Positions 1-11,469 of a DNA stretch of 64,000 bases are shown here, one piece after another; the stretch's first letter is position 1, and each line of letters opens with the position of its first letter. The notes under the pieces were generated by a model, which saw only the letters and a program-made list of their open reading frames with translations, was not told the origin of the DNA and did not search any database. This DNA comes from Prostheceraeus crozeri. Lineage: Eukaryota; Platyhelminthes; Polycladida; Euryleptidae. The position numbers were made by a program, and so were the translations under genes. Location of the stretch: the NCBI GenBank assembly GCA_907163375.1, contig CAJQUW010015583.1:1-64000 (forward strand), written 5' to 3'.

Positions 1-252
1 CTTTCAAACGAGCTATCGTAAGACAAAATCCGTCCACTAGAACCAAAGTTAGAAGATTGCTGTCGGGGGGGGGGGAGTCAGTGAAATTTGATGAAAAATG
101 TTTTGGTGAAGGTCCCAGGTCGAAATGCCACACTTTGGAAAATTTTCAAAATTTTACCCATACAAAGTCACTCTGACACTTAGGATTTTTTCAGGTGAGC
201 GAGCTCCGACCTAAAATCTTGTAACCGCTCTAACTTTTGAACGGCTGGTCCG
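1..252 (+). repeat. Fragment of the Polinton subterminal satellite-like unit
   Basis: This stretch matches the roughly 293-295 bp tandem unit at 43.0-43.87 kb nearly base for base, including the G run at 66-76, TCAGTGAAATTTGATG after it and the GTGAGCGAGCTCCGACC segment. The match stops after GGCTGGTCCG near 252. It is either the edge of another Polinton or array lying to the left, or a stray copy of the unit. Confidence 0.85.
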
Positions 253-299
253 CTAATAAAAATGTTCTATATTTCTCTTTTCCACACATCTCAGATAAT

Positions 300-749
300 A
301 CTGACTCACGGATAAAACGCGTTTTCCAAAAACACAAACTTAATGTTTGACTTACAAGACGCAATAAAACACTTCGTCAACAACTGAGACGAAATGAAGT
401 AGGTACAACACAACTATGCTCTCTTGCTAACTGTAAAATGAGAAATAAAGAATTATGCAACCGAAAAAACATTATCTACAAGATCCACTGTAACAAATGT
501 GATCAATTGTATATTGGCAGCACCATACACGCCCGCTTCAAGGAACATACCACAAGCCCTTCATCTTCCGTGTTTAAACATATTCAAACGTGCAAAGTAC
601 AACATTCGGACATCGATATTGACATTCTGGCCCACGATCATGACAACAGAAATTTGAGATTACGTGAAGCATTCATCATTAACAAATGTAAACCAACCAT
701 AGATAGTAGAACAGAACTTGACCGCTACCGTGATTTCCTTTTTTACTAA
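300..749 (+). pseudogene. Penelope-like element, C-terminal GIY-YIG endonuclease fragment
   Basis: The open frame from 438 encodes 103 residues. It begins with the Cys-rich linker typical of Penelope-like elements, then NIIYKIHCNKC and LYIGST, which are the two halves of the GIY-YIG nuclease motif. A conserved RxxEH helix and a final LREAFIINKCKP segment follow. Such nucleases nick DNA for the reverse transcriptase of the same element. Only the 3' end of the element is present: no reverse transcriptase is seen upstream, and the left border lies near the satellite fragment. The copies at 56.9 and 59.5 kb are distant relatives, not the same subfamily. Confidence 0.75.
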
Positions 750-759
750 TAACTTTATC

Positions 760-2010
760 ATTTCTTCACAACATCATCTGAACCATTGAAGACATTGCAT
801 TCACTGTCAGTGTCAATTTATTTTTTTTTGTTTTTTTTTTTTTTTTTTTTTTTTTTATTTTTTTCTTTTTTTTGCCACTGGTAAAGATATGTTAATCCGA
901 GTACAACCTGTTATTGCATAGTTCTACATTCCTTCATTAACATTATCATTGTAATCATCTTGTCATCTCATTGTAAATCTCATTTTCAAAAAATTCCTCA
1001 TAGTTTTTTAAACCTTTGTAATCTTTTGTACCTGAAGCGATTGATTGTGGATGGCGATCGAAAAAGGGGGAAAAAATCAAAAAGAAAAAAAAAAAAAAAA
1101 AAAGACACTAAAAAAATTTTGTACATAAGAAAAATAATAATTTAGATCTTTAAAATCCTGACTCTTTCCGACTCAACTATTACTCAATGACTGGTCATGG
1201 CATTTTCCAAATACTGAAATGCTTTGTTTTCTTCCTTGGAGCCCTGCAAGCTAGAGTTGCAACACAAAAAACATCCCATCAATAACATTTACAAAGAGGA
1301 TCGTTTTATTATCATCAGTGTCAGAAACTCTTGAACTTAACTTTGCAATCAATGTTTCATCCTAATTTTATTTGACAGCAAAAAATCACACTTTATTAAA
1401 TACACTCTATTACATCTTTTATCTTAGATTATTTCTCAATTCCACCCACGATGCAAGAATTCTAACATAAATGAGACGTTTACAACTGGAGAATGTGTTT
1501 TCCTTTATAAGAACTATGAGTTACATATAATCAAACAGATAACTTTATTAGCTAAATGAATTATAAGCGGATTCTCCTGGAAATGAGAGTTTTGCAATGA
1601 AGCATTTTCAAATCTGCGTATGCTGCCTCCATGCGGTCAGAAAAAATTGATGCGAGCTCTTTTTAGTGACTGTAGATTAAATTTGACGAATTTTTCAAAG
1701 AGTGCTTATCATGGGATTCCTCTAGTCAAAGTGAAGCTTTCTAGAGAGTGGACAGGAGGTTACTACGGAATTATGATTGCAAAACATTCCTGTCTAGTTC
1801 ACTAAACTTTTATAACACATCACTATTCTAACAGACATCCACCTGCTCGATCCCAAACGGCATTCGAAATTAAGTGTTCTGCTCAAATGCATGTTAGATG
1901 CAGTGCGTAGTCTGATTTCATTAATTGTCAGTAGCATGAACACTACTATTGTCGGTTCATATACTGTACTGTACATACACAGATATTTCAGGACATTTCA
2001 CGTTTTCCGT
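760..2010. other. Non-coding, with poly-T and poly-A tracts
   Basis: I see no gene here. A nearly pure T tract lies at 820-873 just after the Penelope-like fragment and may be its tail or a microsatellite. An A-rich run lies at 1079-1103. The small open frames have no recognisable content. Confidence 0.5.
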
Positions 2011-2014
2011 GATG

Positions 2015-2870
2015 TTATAAATCATAGAGTAGGTATATTGGGTGGAGTAGTAACTCAGCATTTATTAAATCACCAATGTGTATACAGTTTCGATTTTATT
2101 AAATGAACTCGAGGTGAATGCAGTAGGAATTGTTTCCAAATGTGGCACACGCACATTTATGCAGTTTTGAAGAAATTACCATGGAATTGACTGATTATGA
2201 TAGTATAATGCAAAAGGAAATGATATTATATTGCAGATCCTCCGTGTCATGACAGCCTTGGAGTAATGTTTGCTAAATTAGCAACTCAATGGGCTGCTAT
2301 TGGTTTCATGCTCTAATCTCAAGAGTATAATCTTATGTGTGATCATATCGTAGGCAACCTGCCACTGGTAGAGCAAAATAACATAATGAAAGACAATGAT
2401 TTCAACTGACTTAAAAATATGTAGATGTTTCCACGTCACTATTCAGATTCAAGAGATGAAAATAAATTTAGTGAATCATAAAATCATGCCGATGAAAATT
2501 GAATTAAAAACATGAAATTACAGTCAAGAAAGCACAATAAGATCTCGACTTTTTCATGAAGACTTCCAATATGATGCCGTTCATTAGATTTCCTTGATCA
2601 TCAGCATAATTTCCGCTTAGTTACGATGCGTGTTAGCAAATATTCATTCATCTTGATATCCAACTTGTTTCATACATGTTTCATACTACTTATAAAGGGA
2701 CGTCAGGTCGGTAGTATATACTCGTAAATTGACAAAAATTTAGCTTTTTTAAAACTGCTCAAATATTTTTTTGGACCACAGGAACGTAATCTCCGCAAAA
2801 AAGCGGAATCTTTTCGTATAAAAATTTTCAGTGTATACAGATACCTTTTTGGGTCGACACTCTACCTACA
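2015..2870 (+). repeat. Old dispersed repeat, copy 1
   Basis: About 700 bp resembles 53.39-53.85 kb in the same orientation; shared anchors include AATCATGCCGATGAAAATTG and GATATCCAACTTGTTTCATAC. The last part, 2715-2860, matches 52.55-52.67 kb in reverse orientation. The copies are clearly diverged, so the family is old. No coding capacity is visible. Confidence 0.7.
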
Positions 2871-3139
2871 TATACTTTCCTATGTTATGAATTCTGGTGT
2901 GCTGAAGGAATTCCTTATTGTATGAAAAAAGAACAGACAGTTGATGTAAAAAGAAACTGATATTTAGAAAGTGAATTTTTCAATAATAATAATAATATAA
3001 TTAATACCGCTATTTGTTACAGCATGCTGGATTTATGAACGTTACAACAACACGAGGACACATAGAAATCGGTTAAAGTTGCAAGAATGGGATAGTTAAA
3101 GAAAGAATTAATAATAATTCAAAAATGAGAATATGACCA

Positions 3140-3655
3140 CTATTGCAAACTGTATGTAATAAAAGAACTTTAAAACGACAAATGGCATCCTTATTAGCAT
3201 CTAGAGCAACTGCACTTTCAATGAAGACAGTCATCTACAAGCCATGTGTGCGTACCAGCATGTTGAATGGTAGCGAGACTTGGGCCATGTCATCAGAGTG
3301 TTTGAGGCGACTTAGGGTAAAGGAAATGAGAAGGATCCGTTGGATGTGCGGAGTCTCCTCTCGCGACCGCATTTCCAATTAATTGCTCAGAAGAGGAATA
3401 TACCTGGAGCCTATCGGTGACTCTATCAGGCGTGGTCATGTGGAAAGGAAAGACGAAAGGATGAAGCGCGTGCGAAAATTGAGGGTGGATGGTCGCCGAC
3501 CAGTTGGACGTCCAAAGAAGACATGGAGCGCAAACATTAACGAAGACTTTCGAGCACCTGGGTCCCGTATGGAAGATGCAAGCAACCGAGCGAAATGGAG
3601 AACTGCCATACAAGCGAACCGTCGTACCCAACATGGATGGAACAATCGACGTTAA
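3140..3655 (+). pseudogene. LINE reverse transcriptase, C-terminal remnant
   Basis: Two adjoining open stretches (3143-3382 and 3383-3655) encode the C-terminal tail common to many LINE polyproteins. First comes VIYKPCVRTSMLNGSETWAM, then LRRLRVKEMRRIRWMCGVSSRDRISN, then GHVERKDERMKRVRKL and the basic GRRPVGRPKKTW motif. They continue in one frame and are separated only by a stop codon near 3380. The catalytic core of the reverse transcriptase is absent, so this is a 5'-truncated dead copy, as LINE insertions usually are. The clade cannot be fixed from the tail alone. Confidence 0.75.
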
Positions 3656-3659
3656 ATGG

Positions 3660-4805
3660 TACAACTTTGCAGATGCAGATGGCAAACTACACATGTACAT
3701 AAAGAGAGGAAACAGCACGAGTAAGACTTGAAAAAACATTTCACCAAGTGGATGACATTTATCATCAACGATAAGTTTGAAAATCATATGACGAGACTTA
3801 CAAGCAGACCGAATATCGTCATTGTCTTCCTACATGCCCATTTAGCTCGCAGATTCTGTGAACGACGTGTACAATCAAAAGTTAACTGTCTTTCTGTATA
3901 GTATCATTTTACAAACATCCAGTCTACTATACTAAATATTCAGTTTTCCTGTGTATCTATAGAAGTCAGAAATCGAGTGCAACCTCTATGTCATAAATTG
4001 TTCTGTATTCAGTTGCATTTTAAAAGCAGGCCCTCGCTAAAGCCAGTTAATGGCTTCCATTTTAGTCCAACTAACCAATAGCGAATATCCGAATTTCTAT
4101 ATTGATATCACTGCTATTCGAAACTAGTCACTATTCAATTATTACTGACACCATGTCGATGAGTGCCAAAAGACAATGCGTCGAATTTATTGCTGATTGA
4201 CCTTGCATTTATAATCATGAATATGAACTATAGCTATGAATTTTATAACCAAGCAGATTTACGACGAGAGGCATGTTGAATTGCAGATTGAATTGAAGGC
4301 TGATCAGCACACGACGAATAATTAAAATTTACTAATACTTTCCTACTAAAATTATACTTAGAACAATTGGGATGTCGTACGAGGACATCCCAATGAGACG
4401 TCTGATGAAATGCGAGACGAAGATGGACTTGATACTGCATCGTTGTAGAAATTGTACAATGTACATGTATATAGCATTGTGTAGCGTTGAGCATTGCGTT
4501 GAAAAACGATGATAGCAGCACTGACAAAGTTGAACAGAGGTAAGTAATTTGACCGTTCTTCAGTGCGACAAGCAATCGAATGTCGACCCTCGTATAAATG
4601 GAAATTTGGAGAGAAAATGTTAATTACAATAAGCCGAAATGATCATCAGAGAATGTTAAATTTAATACACTGAAACTCTATCCTGTAGGTACACATTGTT
4701 TTTTGTAATTATGTGAGAGAAAACAATGATAAATTTACTTATAGAATTAAATGCACTAATACCTTAGACCCATGTGTAATTGATCAAGCGACGGGAGATC
4801 ATAAT
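3660..4805. other. Non-coding; one perfect hairpin at 4366-4394
   Basis: No gene is recognisable. An 11-bp perfect stem (ATTGGGATGTC paired with GACATCCCAAT) with a 7-base loop lies at 4366-4394. The region is probably intron of the ABC transporter gene, whose last exon follows. Confidence 0.45.
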
Positions 4806-5080
4806 GACTTTTTAGCAAAAAAGTAGAAAAAACTTCCTAAGTAGTTTAAGGACGTCGATGTAACAATTTAAGTAAATATCGTAAATGGACAGATCTTCGG
4901 CGTCCAACGCCTTCATTGGTCGATCTCCTAGTAGCGTTGCGCTTTTGTAATTCCGCTATTGTAAGATCGACGAAGGCGCTGGACGCTGAAGATCTGTCCA
5001 TTTACGGTATTTACTTAAATTGTTACATCGACGACCTTAAACTACTTTAGGAGTTTTTACTACTTTCTTGCTGAAAAATC
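4806..5080. mobile_element. Fold-back MITE, about 275 bp
   Basis: The two halves are inverted copies of each other over about 115-120 bp with roughly 90% identity; anchors are GTAGTTTAAGG, GTCGATGTAACAATTTAAGT and GGACAGATCTTC. They are separated by a loop of about 45 bases near 4920-4965. There is no coding capacity. This is the structure of a fold-back or MITE-type DNA transposon. It sits about 85 bp before the last exon of the ABC transporter gene, so it is intronic. Confidence 0.85.
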
Positions 5081-5164
5081 TTTGAGCCATGTTTTGCACA
5101 TTTATTCACTAGGAGTCCTTAGAAGCAGTTGTCGCCCTAATGAACTTTTTTTATTTCTTTGTAG

Positions 5165-5276
5165 TCACGTCGATCTGCTATCTCAAGAAGGCCTATACGC
5201 TACCTTATGGGAGGAGCAGCAACGACAACTGAAAGATTCAGAAGAAAATGATGACGATGAACCCATGATCTCGTAA
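5165..5276 (+). CDS. Last coding exon of an ABCB6-like half ABC transporter
   Basis: A strong acceptor (polypyrimidine run then GTAG, ending at 5164) opens into SHVDLLSQEGLYATLWEEQQ, which fits the conserved end of the nucleotide-binding domain of ABCB6/HMT1-type half transporters (human ABCB6 reads [21 protein letters not shown]). This family moves porphyrins or metal conjugates across organelle membranes. After this segment the protein ends in an acidic tail (KDSEENDDDEPMIS) and a stop at 5274-5276. The preceding exon, which should hold the D-loop and H-loop, is not visible in the 5 kb upstream, so the last intron is at least about 5 kb. ABCB7 or another B-subfamily member is the main alternative. 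The assignment rests on about 20 residues. Confidence 0.62.
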
Positions 5277-5353
5277 CCTGACCAACTCACCCTTCATTGT
5301 GTTTTTGTCTATGCTCTGTTCTTGCTCATATATTGTTTATGAATTTTATTTCC

Positions 5354-5359
5354 ATTAAA
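5354..5359 (+). terminator. Polyadenylation signal ATTAAA of the ABC transporter gene
   Basis: This is a common variant signal 78 bases after the stop codon, followed by GT-rich sequence (TGCTGTGATATGTGTTTTG). That spacing fits the 3' end of the transcript near 5375-5390. Confidence 0.5.
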
Positions 5360-5389
5360 GTGACTGATGCTGTGATATGTGTTTTGCAT

Positions 5390-6100
5390 GACTTAATTTT
5401 GATGCGACAATCAAAGCTTGAATTTGAGGAAAGGATGTGCTGAAAGTGTTCTCAAAAATGATCGAGGAACTAATAGCAGAAGTTGAAATTGGCGAATGTG
5501 GTATTTGGTAATTATGTGGGTTTGAGTGTTTTAAAATTTGCATACTTATAAACATGCACTTTCTGAACAATTCGTTGATGAATCTTCATATAAAACAAAA
5601 TTTCTTCAATTTGATGCTATTTTTGTTTTTCATAAGCTTATCATAAGGACGTATTTATGAACTAATAAAGATGGGTACCTAATGGTAATTAAATTGGCTT
5701 TGAACAGCCAGCTAGCTGTATGTCCTTCGCTGGTGCTGTGATGGAGCAGTAGGGCCTACATCCCTGTGGGAACGCATCTTGCGAAAAGTTTGAGGATTAT
5801 CAGCTGCATATGATGTCATAGAGTTCAGTATAATATTTTTTAGCATCTTCGCTTGCGATTGCGAAGTTCGCCGGCGATTTCGCGCATTTGCCCCCACCTT
5901 TAACTCCCTTAAAATTCTTATTTTCTCTGGGAATCCCTTGTCTTCGCCAGTGCCGAGGCTGAATTCCTTTCTCCCACACCTTAACGATTCTCACACATGG
6001 CCGAACTAGCTAACAAAGATGCTGCTTACTTGATAATGCACAAATAATGGAGAATCTACTTATGTCGATTTGCATACTCCTGACATAAAAAATTTACAAT
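5390..6100. other. Non-coding, nothing recognised
   Basis: Short open frames on both strands have no recognisable motif. No repeat shared with the rest of the window was noticed. Confidence 0.4.
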
Positions 6101-6109
6101 TAGCCCTAT

Positions 6110-6260
6110 CAACCACAAAAGTCGCCCAGCGGTCGCCGCGACAGCCCTCGGCGTTGCCGAAGTCGCCGCCGCCCGGCGACTCCTGGTGGCGGTCGCCTCG
6201 ACTGTAAGTGGGCGACCGCTGTCAGCAGTTGCCTCGAGTGTCAACGGCGACCTTCATCAT
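6110..6260 (+). repeat. Left GGTCGCC motif array
   Basis: Repeated GTCGCC and its complement GGCGAC occur at spacings of about 10-25 bases in a GC-rich island that stands out from the AT-rich surroundings. The small open frame across it is a by-product of the repeats. Confidence 0.75.
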
Positions 6261-6597
6261 ATGTCTGGTTTTAGCATTTAACTAGCCTCCATGATGTCAG
6301 AAAGGCAATATTCCTGCTTCGCAAAACTGATAAATTACAAAAATTTCGGCAATCAGCTTCAGAGTTTCTAATTAAGACTCAAATGTAGAATGCTTGTGGA
6401 AAAAGATGCTTCTGATGCAGAAATTCGAACGCATTTAATCAAACTAGATCAATGCATTTCTCTCGAGAAAATGAGTCGTGGGACCTCGTCAAAAAGGTCT
6501 TGGGCCACATGGAAAAAAATGGGGGCCAACAAATTTTTCGAAAATGACTTATTTGGAAGTAAAATGCATTGATCATATCAATTTGTGGACCGTTCTC

Positions 6598-6598
<1 letters not shown>

Positions 6599-6650
<52 letters not shown>
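6599..6650 (+). repeat. C homopolymer, 52 bases
   Basis: An uninterrupted run of 52 cytosines. The proline-rich frame read through it on the plus strand and the glycine-rich frame on the minus strand are artefacts of the run. Runs of this length are prone to length error in assemblies. Confidence 0.95.
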
Positions 6651-6652
<2 letters not shown>

Positions 6653-7388
6653 GACAAAATGACGTGAAATGTGATGTCTTGAAGTCGAGGGTTTGACGCC
6701 CCCCTAATTTTCACGTTTTATCTTTTTTGACAGGTGACGTGGTCGTGAGCTCGGCCCTTAATGTTCACTCGAGCTCTAATTTTGAATATTAGAACCGACC
6801 CCAGAGTTTGTCACACACATATTGAGCAGCGAATTTGTTGTGATTTCTAAGAAAAACGTATCTCCAAATGTTTGTGGACTGGCCCGAAACTGTCATCGAT
6901 CGGCTGTCTGGCACATGTAGGCAAGTTTTTCCTTGGAATAAATTAAGCCTTAGCTCATTTCTCTCAGTGATTGTTCGCTACATTGGATGATGATGCATTC
7001 AATCGTGAAATGTTGCGTCAAACATCTTTGGTTGCCGATGCTTCATATATATTTGCATGACGCCCATACGATGGCAATGAAAAAAATTGCTCAAAATTCT
7101 TGATATTTGACCGTTGAACTTTATATCATTCTGACCATGATTTTGACTATGGTCCTGAATTTCACCGCTTTGTCAATTTTTTTGGTCAATCAAGGTTTGC
7201 AAGTTAATTCTATCATTAAATTCTGATATGAATGGAAGAATCCTCAACTGAGTGTCTGCTTAATATCTCGGTCGCTTCAAGCCTGTGATACAGTAAGGGA
7301 AGAGAAGGGGGAGAAGGAACAGAATTCTATTAATAGAAGAGCCACAGAATTAAAAATATTTTGTTTATCTGCTTCGGGTGGGCGCGCA

Positions 7389-7403
7389 GGGGGGGGGGGG
7401 GGG
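7389..7403 (+). repeat. G homopolymer, 15 bases
   Basis: A G15 run directly after a GGGCGCGCA context. Together with the C52 run it adds to the unusual G/C-run content of this element. Confidence 0.95.
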
Positions 7404-9949
7404 ATGAATCTATATTCTGTGAGAAGAGCGCCTTTGGATCCAGTCAGCCGATGAGCAGAATTTATCGAATATATGATGATTGAAAATCGAGATGAGAGTT
7501 AATGTATGGAAGCTCTGTATTCTTATATGATTAAAGCTGATAACTTTCTCGTGCGCCTTCGATAGCGCAGCGCAATCGGAAGGATCAACATTTCAACTCG
7601 TAGGGAGTGAAAAATAGAGGTCATCGCTATCATTTCACAAGAGAAATAGCGTCTGAATAATCTTAGACGTTACATTCGTGTCTCTACTTTTGGGAGCTGC
7701 CTGACTGACACCTGCGGACATCGCTGTGTAATATTGAATTGATCTTATTAAGGGATTATCAACCAAATTACAATATAGTAAATGCGAGGAATATCCTGAG
7801 CCGAAATATATTGATAGAACGGATTACTTATCAAACCGAAATTCGGTATCAGGTAAGCCGAATGAAGTGTAATAGGATAAAATTTAGTAAATAATAGCCG
7901 GTTAACCTGCGCACTACACATTATTACAAACACTGAATTAACTGAAATATTTCAACAAGATAACTTTTGAATTAGATGTGATGTTAAAAAAGTGTTCCTT
8001 TGGTTATAAATGTTTTGAATATAGGTTAAAGACAAGCCAACATTTCACGGACCATTCAGATCGGAATAGGTGCGGACAGTCTGAACATCGTATAACGAAT
8101 CGCTTTGTATGAATACAGTTAATCCAGTTGAAGCTCGTTAAATCCGGTACACGGATAATTAAGACTTCGGTCAATTATAGATCAGTACGGCCGCTTTTGT
8201 ACATTTGGCGGGCTCATATAAGTTGCTTTGAATTCATTCAGACTTTCAATAATTAAGAGATAGAAAACCTCGGTATTTATGCTCTTAATTATCGGAGCTT
8301 GGGACTTGCAAGATACTTTGCACAGCGTTGGCGCTCTAACTGATGGTTCGCTGCAAGTGAGATAAAGGGAGGGGTCTGAAAAATTCTGCGCGACGTGGGA
8401 ACCATTAGACCGGGCTGTGAATTAGGTTACTAGTTCCCACCTTCGACCCCCTGAACATTTCGACCCCCATAAATTAAGTCACCTTGGCCCCATAAAATGG
8501 GGTTCTAAAAACTCTACGCTTCTGTTATAGTGCGTTGGCAACAATATATTAGTTAAAATTTGATGTGCTATATTCAATTTCCTGGCCTATTAGCGTTGTG
8601 CTGTGTATAAGCTCCTCTGGTTGTTACATCGGATTTTTAACATACTATTAAAGATGTCAAATTCCGCGGTGTTGTGGGTTTATTTTTCCTAATGGATATT
8701 TCGGCCCTAATTTGACAATAGACATAACGCGGTAAACATTTTACGAGTAAGCTCGGCAACGTTTAAAATATTTCATTTAACCATACCTCATTCCCATAGA
8801 GATTTCACTAAGTTATCTCATTTTTGGAAGTTACCACTACATGCATCATCGCGATAGGCGTTACCTCTGTATAGCTGAAACTTAGACGAAGCTATTGGCT
8901 GAATTTTCTTAAATTCGCGTGCTTTACGTTTGCTCATTCGCTCATCGGCAAAAGTAGTCTTTAATTATTTTTAGTAAGCTTAATGAGGTCTCATGTTTAA
9001 TGTTTTACAGTAAAATATTTTGCAGAATTTTCAGGGATATCGTGAAATTGAGAGCGATAGCTTTGTCAATATAGGTTAATTGCGCATTGTTGCTTGAAGC
9101 AAATGATTCGTCAGATCGAGAGAGCCTGTTTAAGTCGATTGGTATTAAAGCGTCTATGCCGGTTTATAAAAAGTGTCTTATCTTCGGAAGTACTTCATCC
9201 AGGTCTCGGATTATCCCATTCCTTGAACTGCGAATATAAAAGGGCCATATACTAACACAGAGTGGCCACACTATTAGGTTAATCGTTTTGAATATGTTTA
9301 AGTTGTATGTGCGAATGGGTAGCCTTTAGAGTGCTAAATTTAAAACCAGATTTAAATCAATGCGAGCTATGCACGGTTAATTGGATTTCTCAATCCAATT
9401 TTTCAAATCTTCTAAATTATGGTTTCACATATCTTATCGGCTTACTACGGCCTGTATTTTAGCTGAGCTGATATTGTCTATCTGACGCCTTCGTCATGCC
9501 GTAAACCGTTACGCTCGCCTTTGGCCCTGTCTAGTCAATTTCTCCTGTGGGCCACGTCATCAATTCTAATAAGATAGATCTCAGAAGAAATAGAAGAGCT
9601 GTAATTAAACTTTTGCATGCTACCATTTTCTAACAAATAAATCTGATAGCTGTTTCAGGATGCGAGCGCTGCAATGATCACAGTCCAGAGAATGAATGTA
9701 TTTCCGGTTTGCGTATCTCAATCTTATAACATCTCATTTATCAACAGGAAATTGAAGAAATTTCGGGGATTTCGAAAAATATTGGATGAGTTGTTTCAGA
9801 CCTCCCATTCTATCTGATAAACTTCACAACCTATAGTGATGTTTTTTTTTCTATCCTGCAGGAGCGCATGATATTGACTAATTCTTACAAGAGCCGGTCC
9901 CTTATTCCTTTACTCGCCTGTCATTCACCGTTTGTGTCCTTAACTCTAG

Positions 9950-11349
9950 CAATATTATACTCTCAAAATTATCCCTCTCCTCAAATTCAATTCTCACCAC
10001 ACAATCCACTCACTACTACCTCCAATTCCTATACTTCCAAACATATATTAACAATCCAATTATACCAAACCATATTCACCTCTCATTCTATTACCACCCC
10101 CCCTATAAACACCACCCTCCCAATATCCCTCCAATAAAACATCCACCAACCTTAAACAACAATCCATTATACACCCCCTATAAACACTACTCTAACCATA
10201 CTCCAATAAACCATCACCAACCTTAAAACAATCATTCATCCATTATTTCACCCAAACCACAACTTCCCCCCCCTATCTCAAAACCCAAACCCCATCCTAC
10301 CACCTATCACCAACAATCCACTCACCCCCATCATACCCTTCCCAACCCCTCTCTTATCACCCCCCCCTCCATCAAACCCCATCCACCAACCCATCAAAAT
10401 CTCCCCCCCCATCAAACCATTCCACCCACTCCCCCCCACCCACCCCTAAAATCCCATATAAATCACCAAACATAACATCTAAAATTCCACATAAATCAAA
10501 CTACCACAAAAAAAAAAAAAACAACACCCCCATATACAACAAATCAATAAATCCAACATACCTACCTATTCTCCTCAACCCACAAAACCCACCTCCAAAC
10601 AAAAACCTTCCATCCTACACCATCAACCTTCTTCCCCTTCACCCCCAAACATCCCTACCTCACAAAACCTTCAAAATTCATTTCACAAACTATCATACAC
10701 CAAACCCCTTCCTTCCCCCCACCAAACCCCCAACACCTCCAAAAACCCCCTCCAAACACTATCTTACACCCCCCAAACCACTCCCCCCCCCCACCATATC
10801 ATCTCCTTCCATCTTCCACCCAAAATCATCTTACACCCTCACTCCCCCTAACTCAATCATTCAATAATCACATCTCATTACCAATATCCATCACCCCCCA
10901 AAAAACCCACTTATCCACCCAAAAAACCACACAATACAAATATAACAACCCAATTAACACATATACTCATTACATACCCACACACACACCAAATCCTTCA
11001 CAAACAACCCCCCACCCACCTCCATAAAAAATACCCCAAAAACCATTCCCAACTCATCAAAAAACATACCCAAATTATACCACCAAACCCATAAAACCTT
11101 CCTAAATTAATTCAAACTCAATACACAACAAAATACAAACTCATCCAATCCAATCCCAAAATAAACCACAACATAACACAATAAATAATACTATCTAAAA
11201 AAAAATAACCAAAATTAATCTACCCCGATCATAACCCAAACAATAAACATTCTTTCACAATAAAATTCAAATAAACTTATCATTATCTATATCCCACAAT
11301 TCAACCTTATACCACAAACCTAAAAACAACAAACACCACCACATCCCTA
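9950..11349 (+). other. G-free tract of 1,400 bases (one G, at 11227)
   Basis: Between the G at 9949 and the G at 11350 I find exactly one G, at 11227. Sampled lines are about 42-50% A, 30-37% C and 20-22% T. Edges are sharp on both sides, with normal composition outside. C is about twice as common as in the flanks, so simple G-to-A conversion alone does not explain it; the total fits better if many former G positions read as C. Weak internal repetition is visible (CCTATAAACAC at about 10102 and 10179; CCAACCTTAAA at 10147 and 10217). The plus-strand open frame at its start is a consequence of the bias and not a gene. Confidence 0.95.
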
Positions 11350-11469
11350 GTACTCATAGTTTATTTCAGTGGAGCAATACTGATGCACCTGCATCTTAGG
11401 GAGATAGCTAGTGTTTTACTAATTAATATCACAATTGGAAATTTCAACTGAAGGGTAGGGGCAAATCGG

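Larger units (their letters stand above)
6262..9949. other. Interior of the putative transposon, no gene seen
   Basis: No frame above 100 residues has recognisable content. The interior holds two homopolymer runs listed separately. A segment near 6720-6790 (TTTTTTGACAGGTGACG, then GAGCTCGG) faintly recalls the Polinton subterminal unit. Confidence 0.4.

Noticed and set aside
6439-6714. Proline-rich and glycine-rich frames as genes
   Set aside because: They are read through the C52 homopolymer and have no other support.
9868-10137. 89-residue plus-strand frame
   Set aside because: It is open only because the G-free tract cannot form TAG or TGA stops; composition is compositional noise.
9950-11349. 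G-free tract as simple cytosine deamination of the minus strand
   Set aside because: That would raise A but leave C unchanged, whereas C is about twice the level of the flanks.
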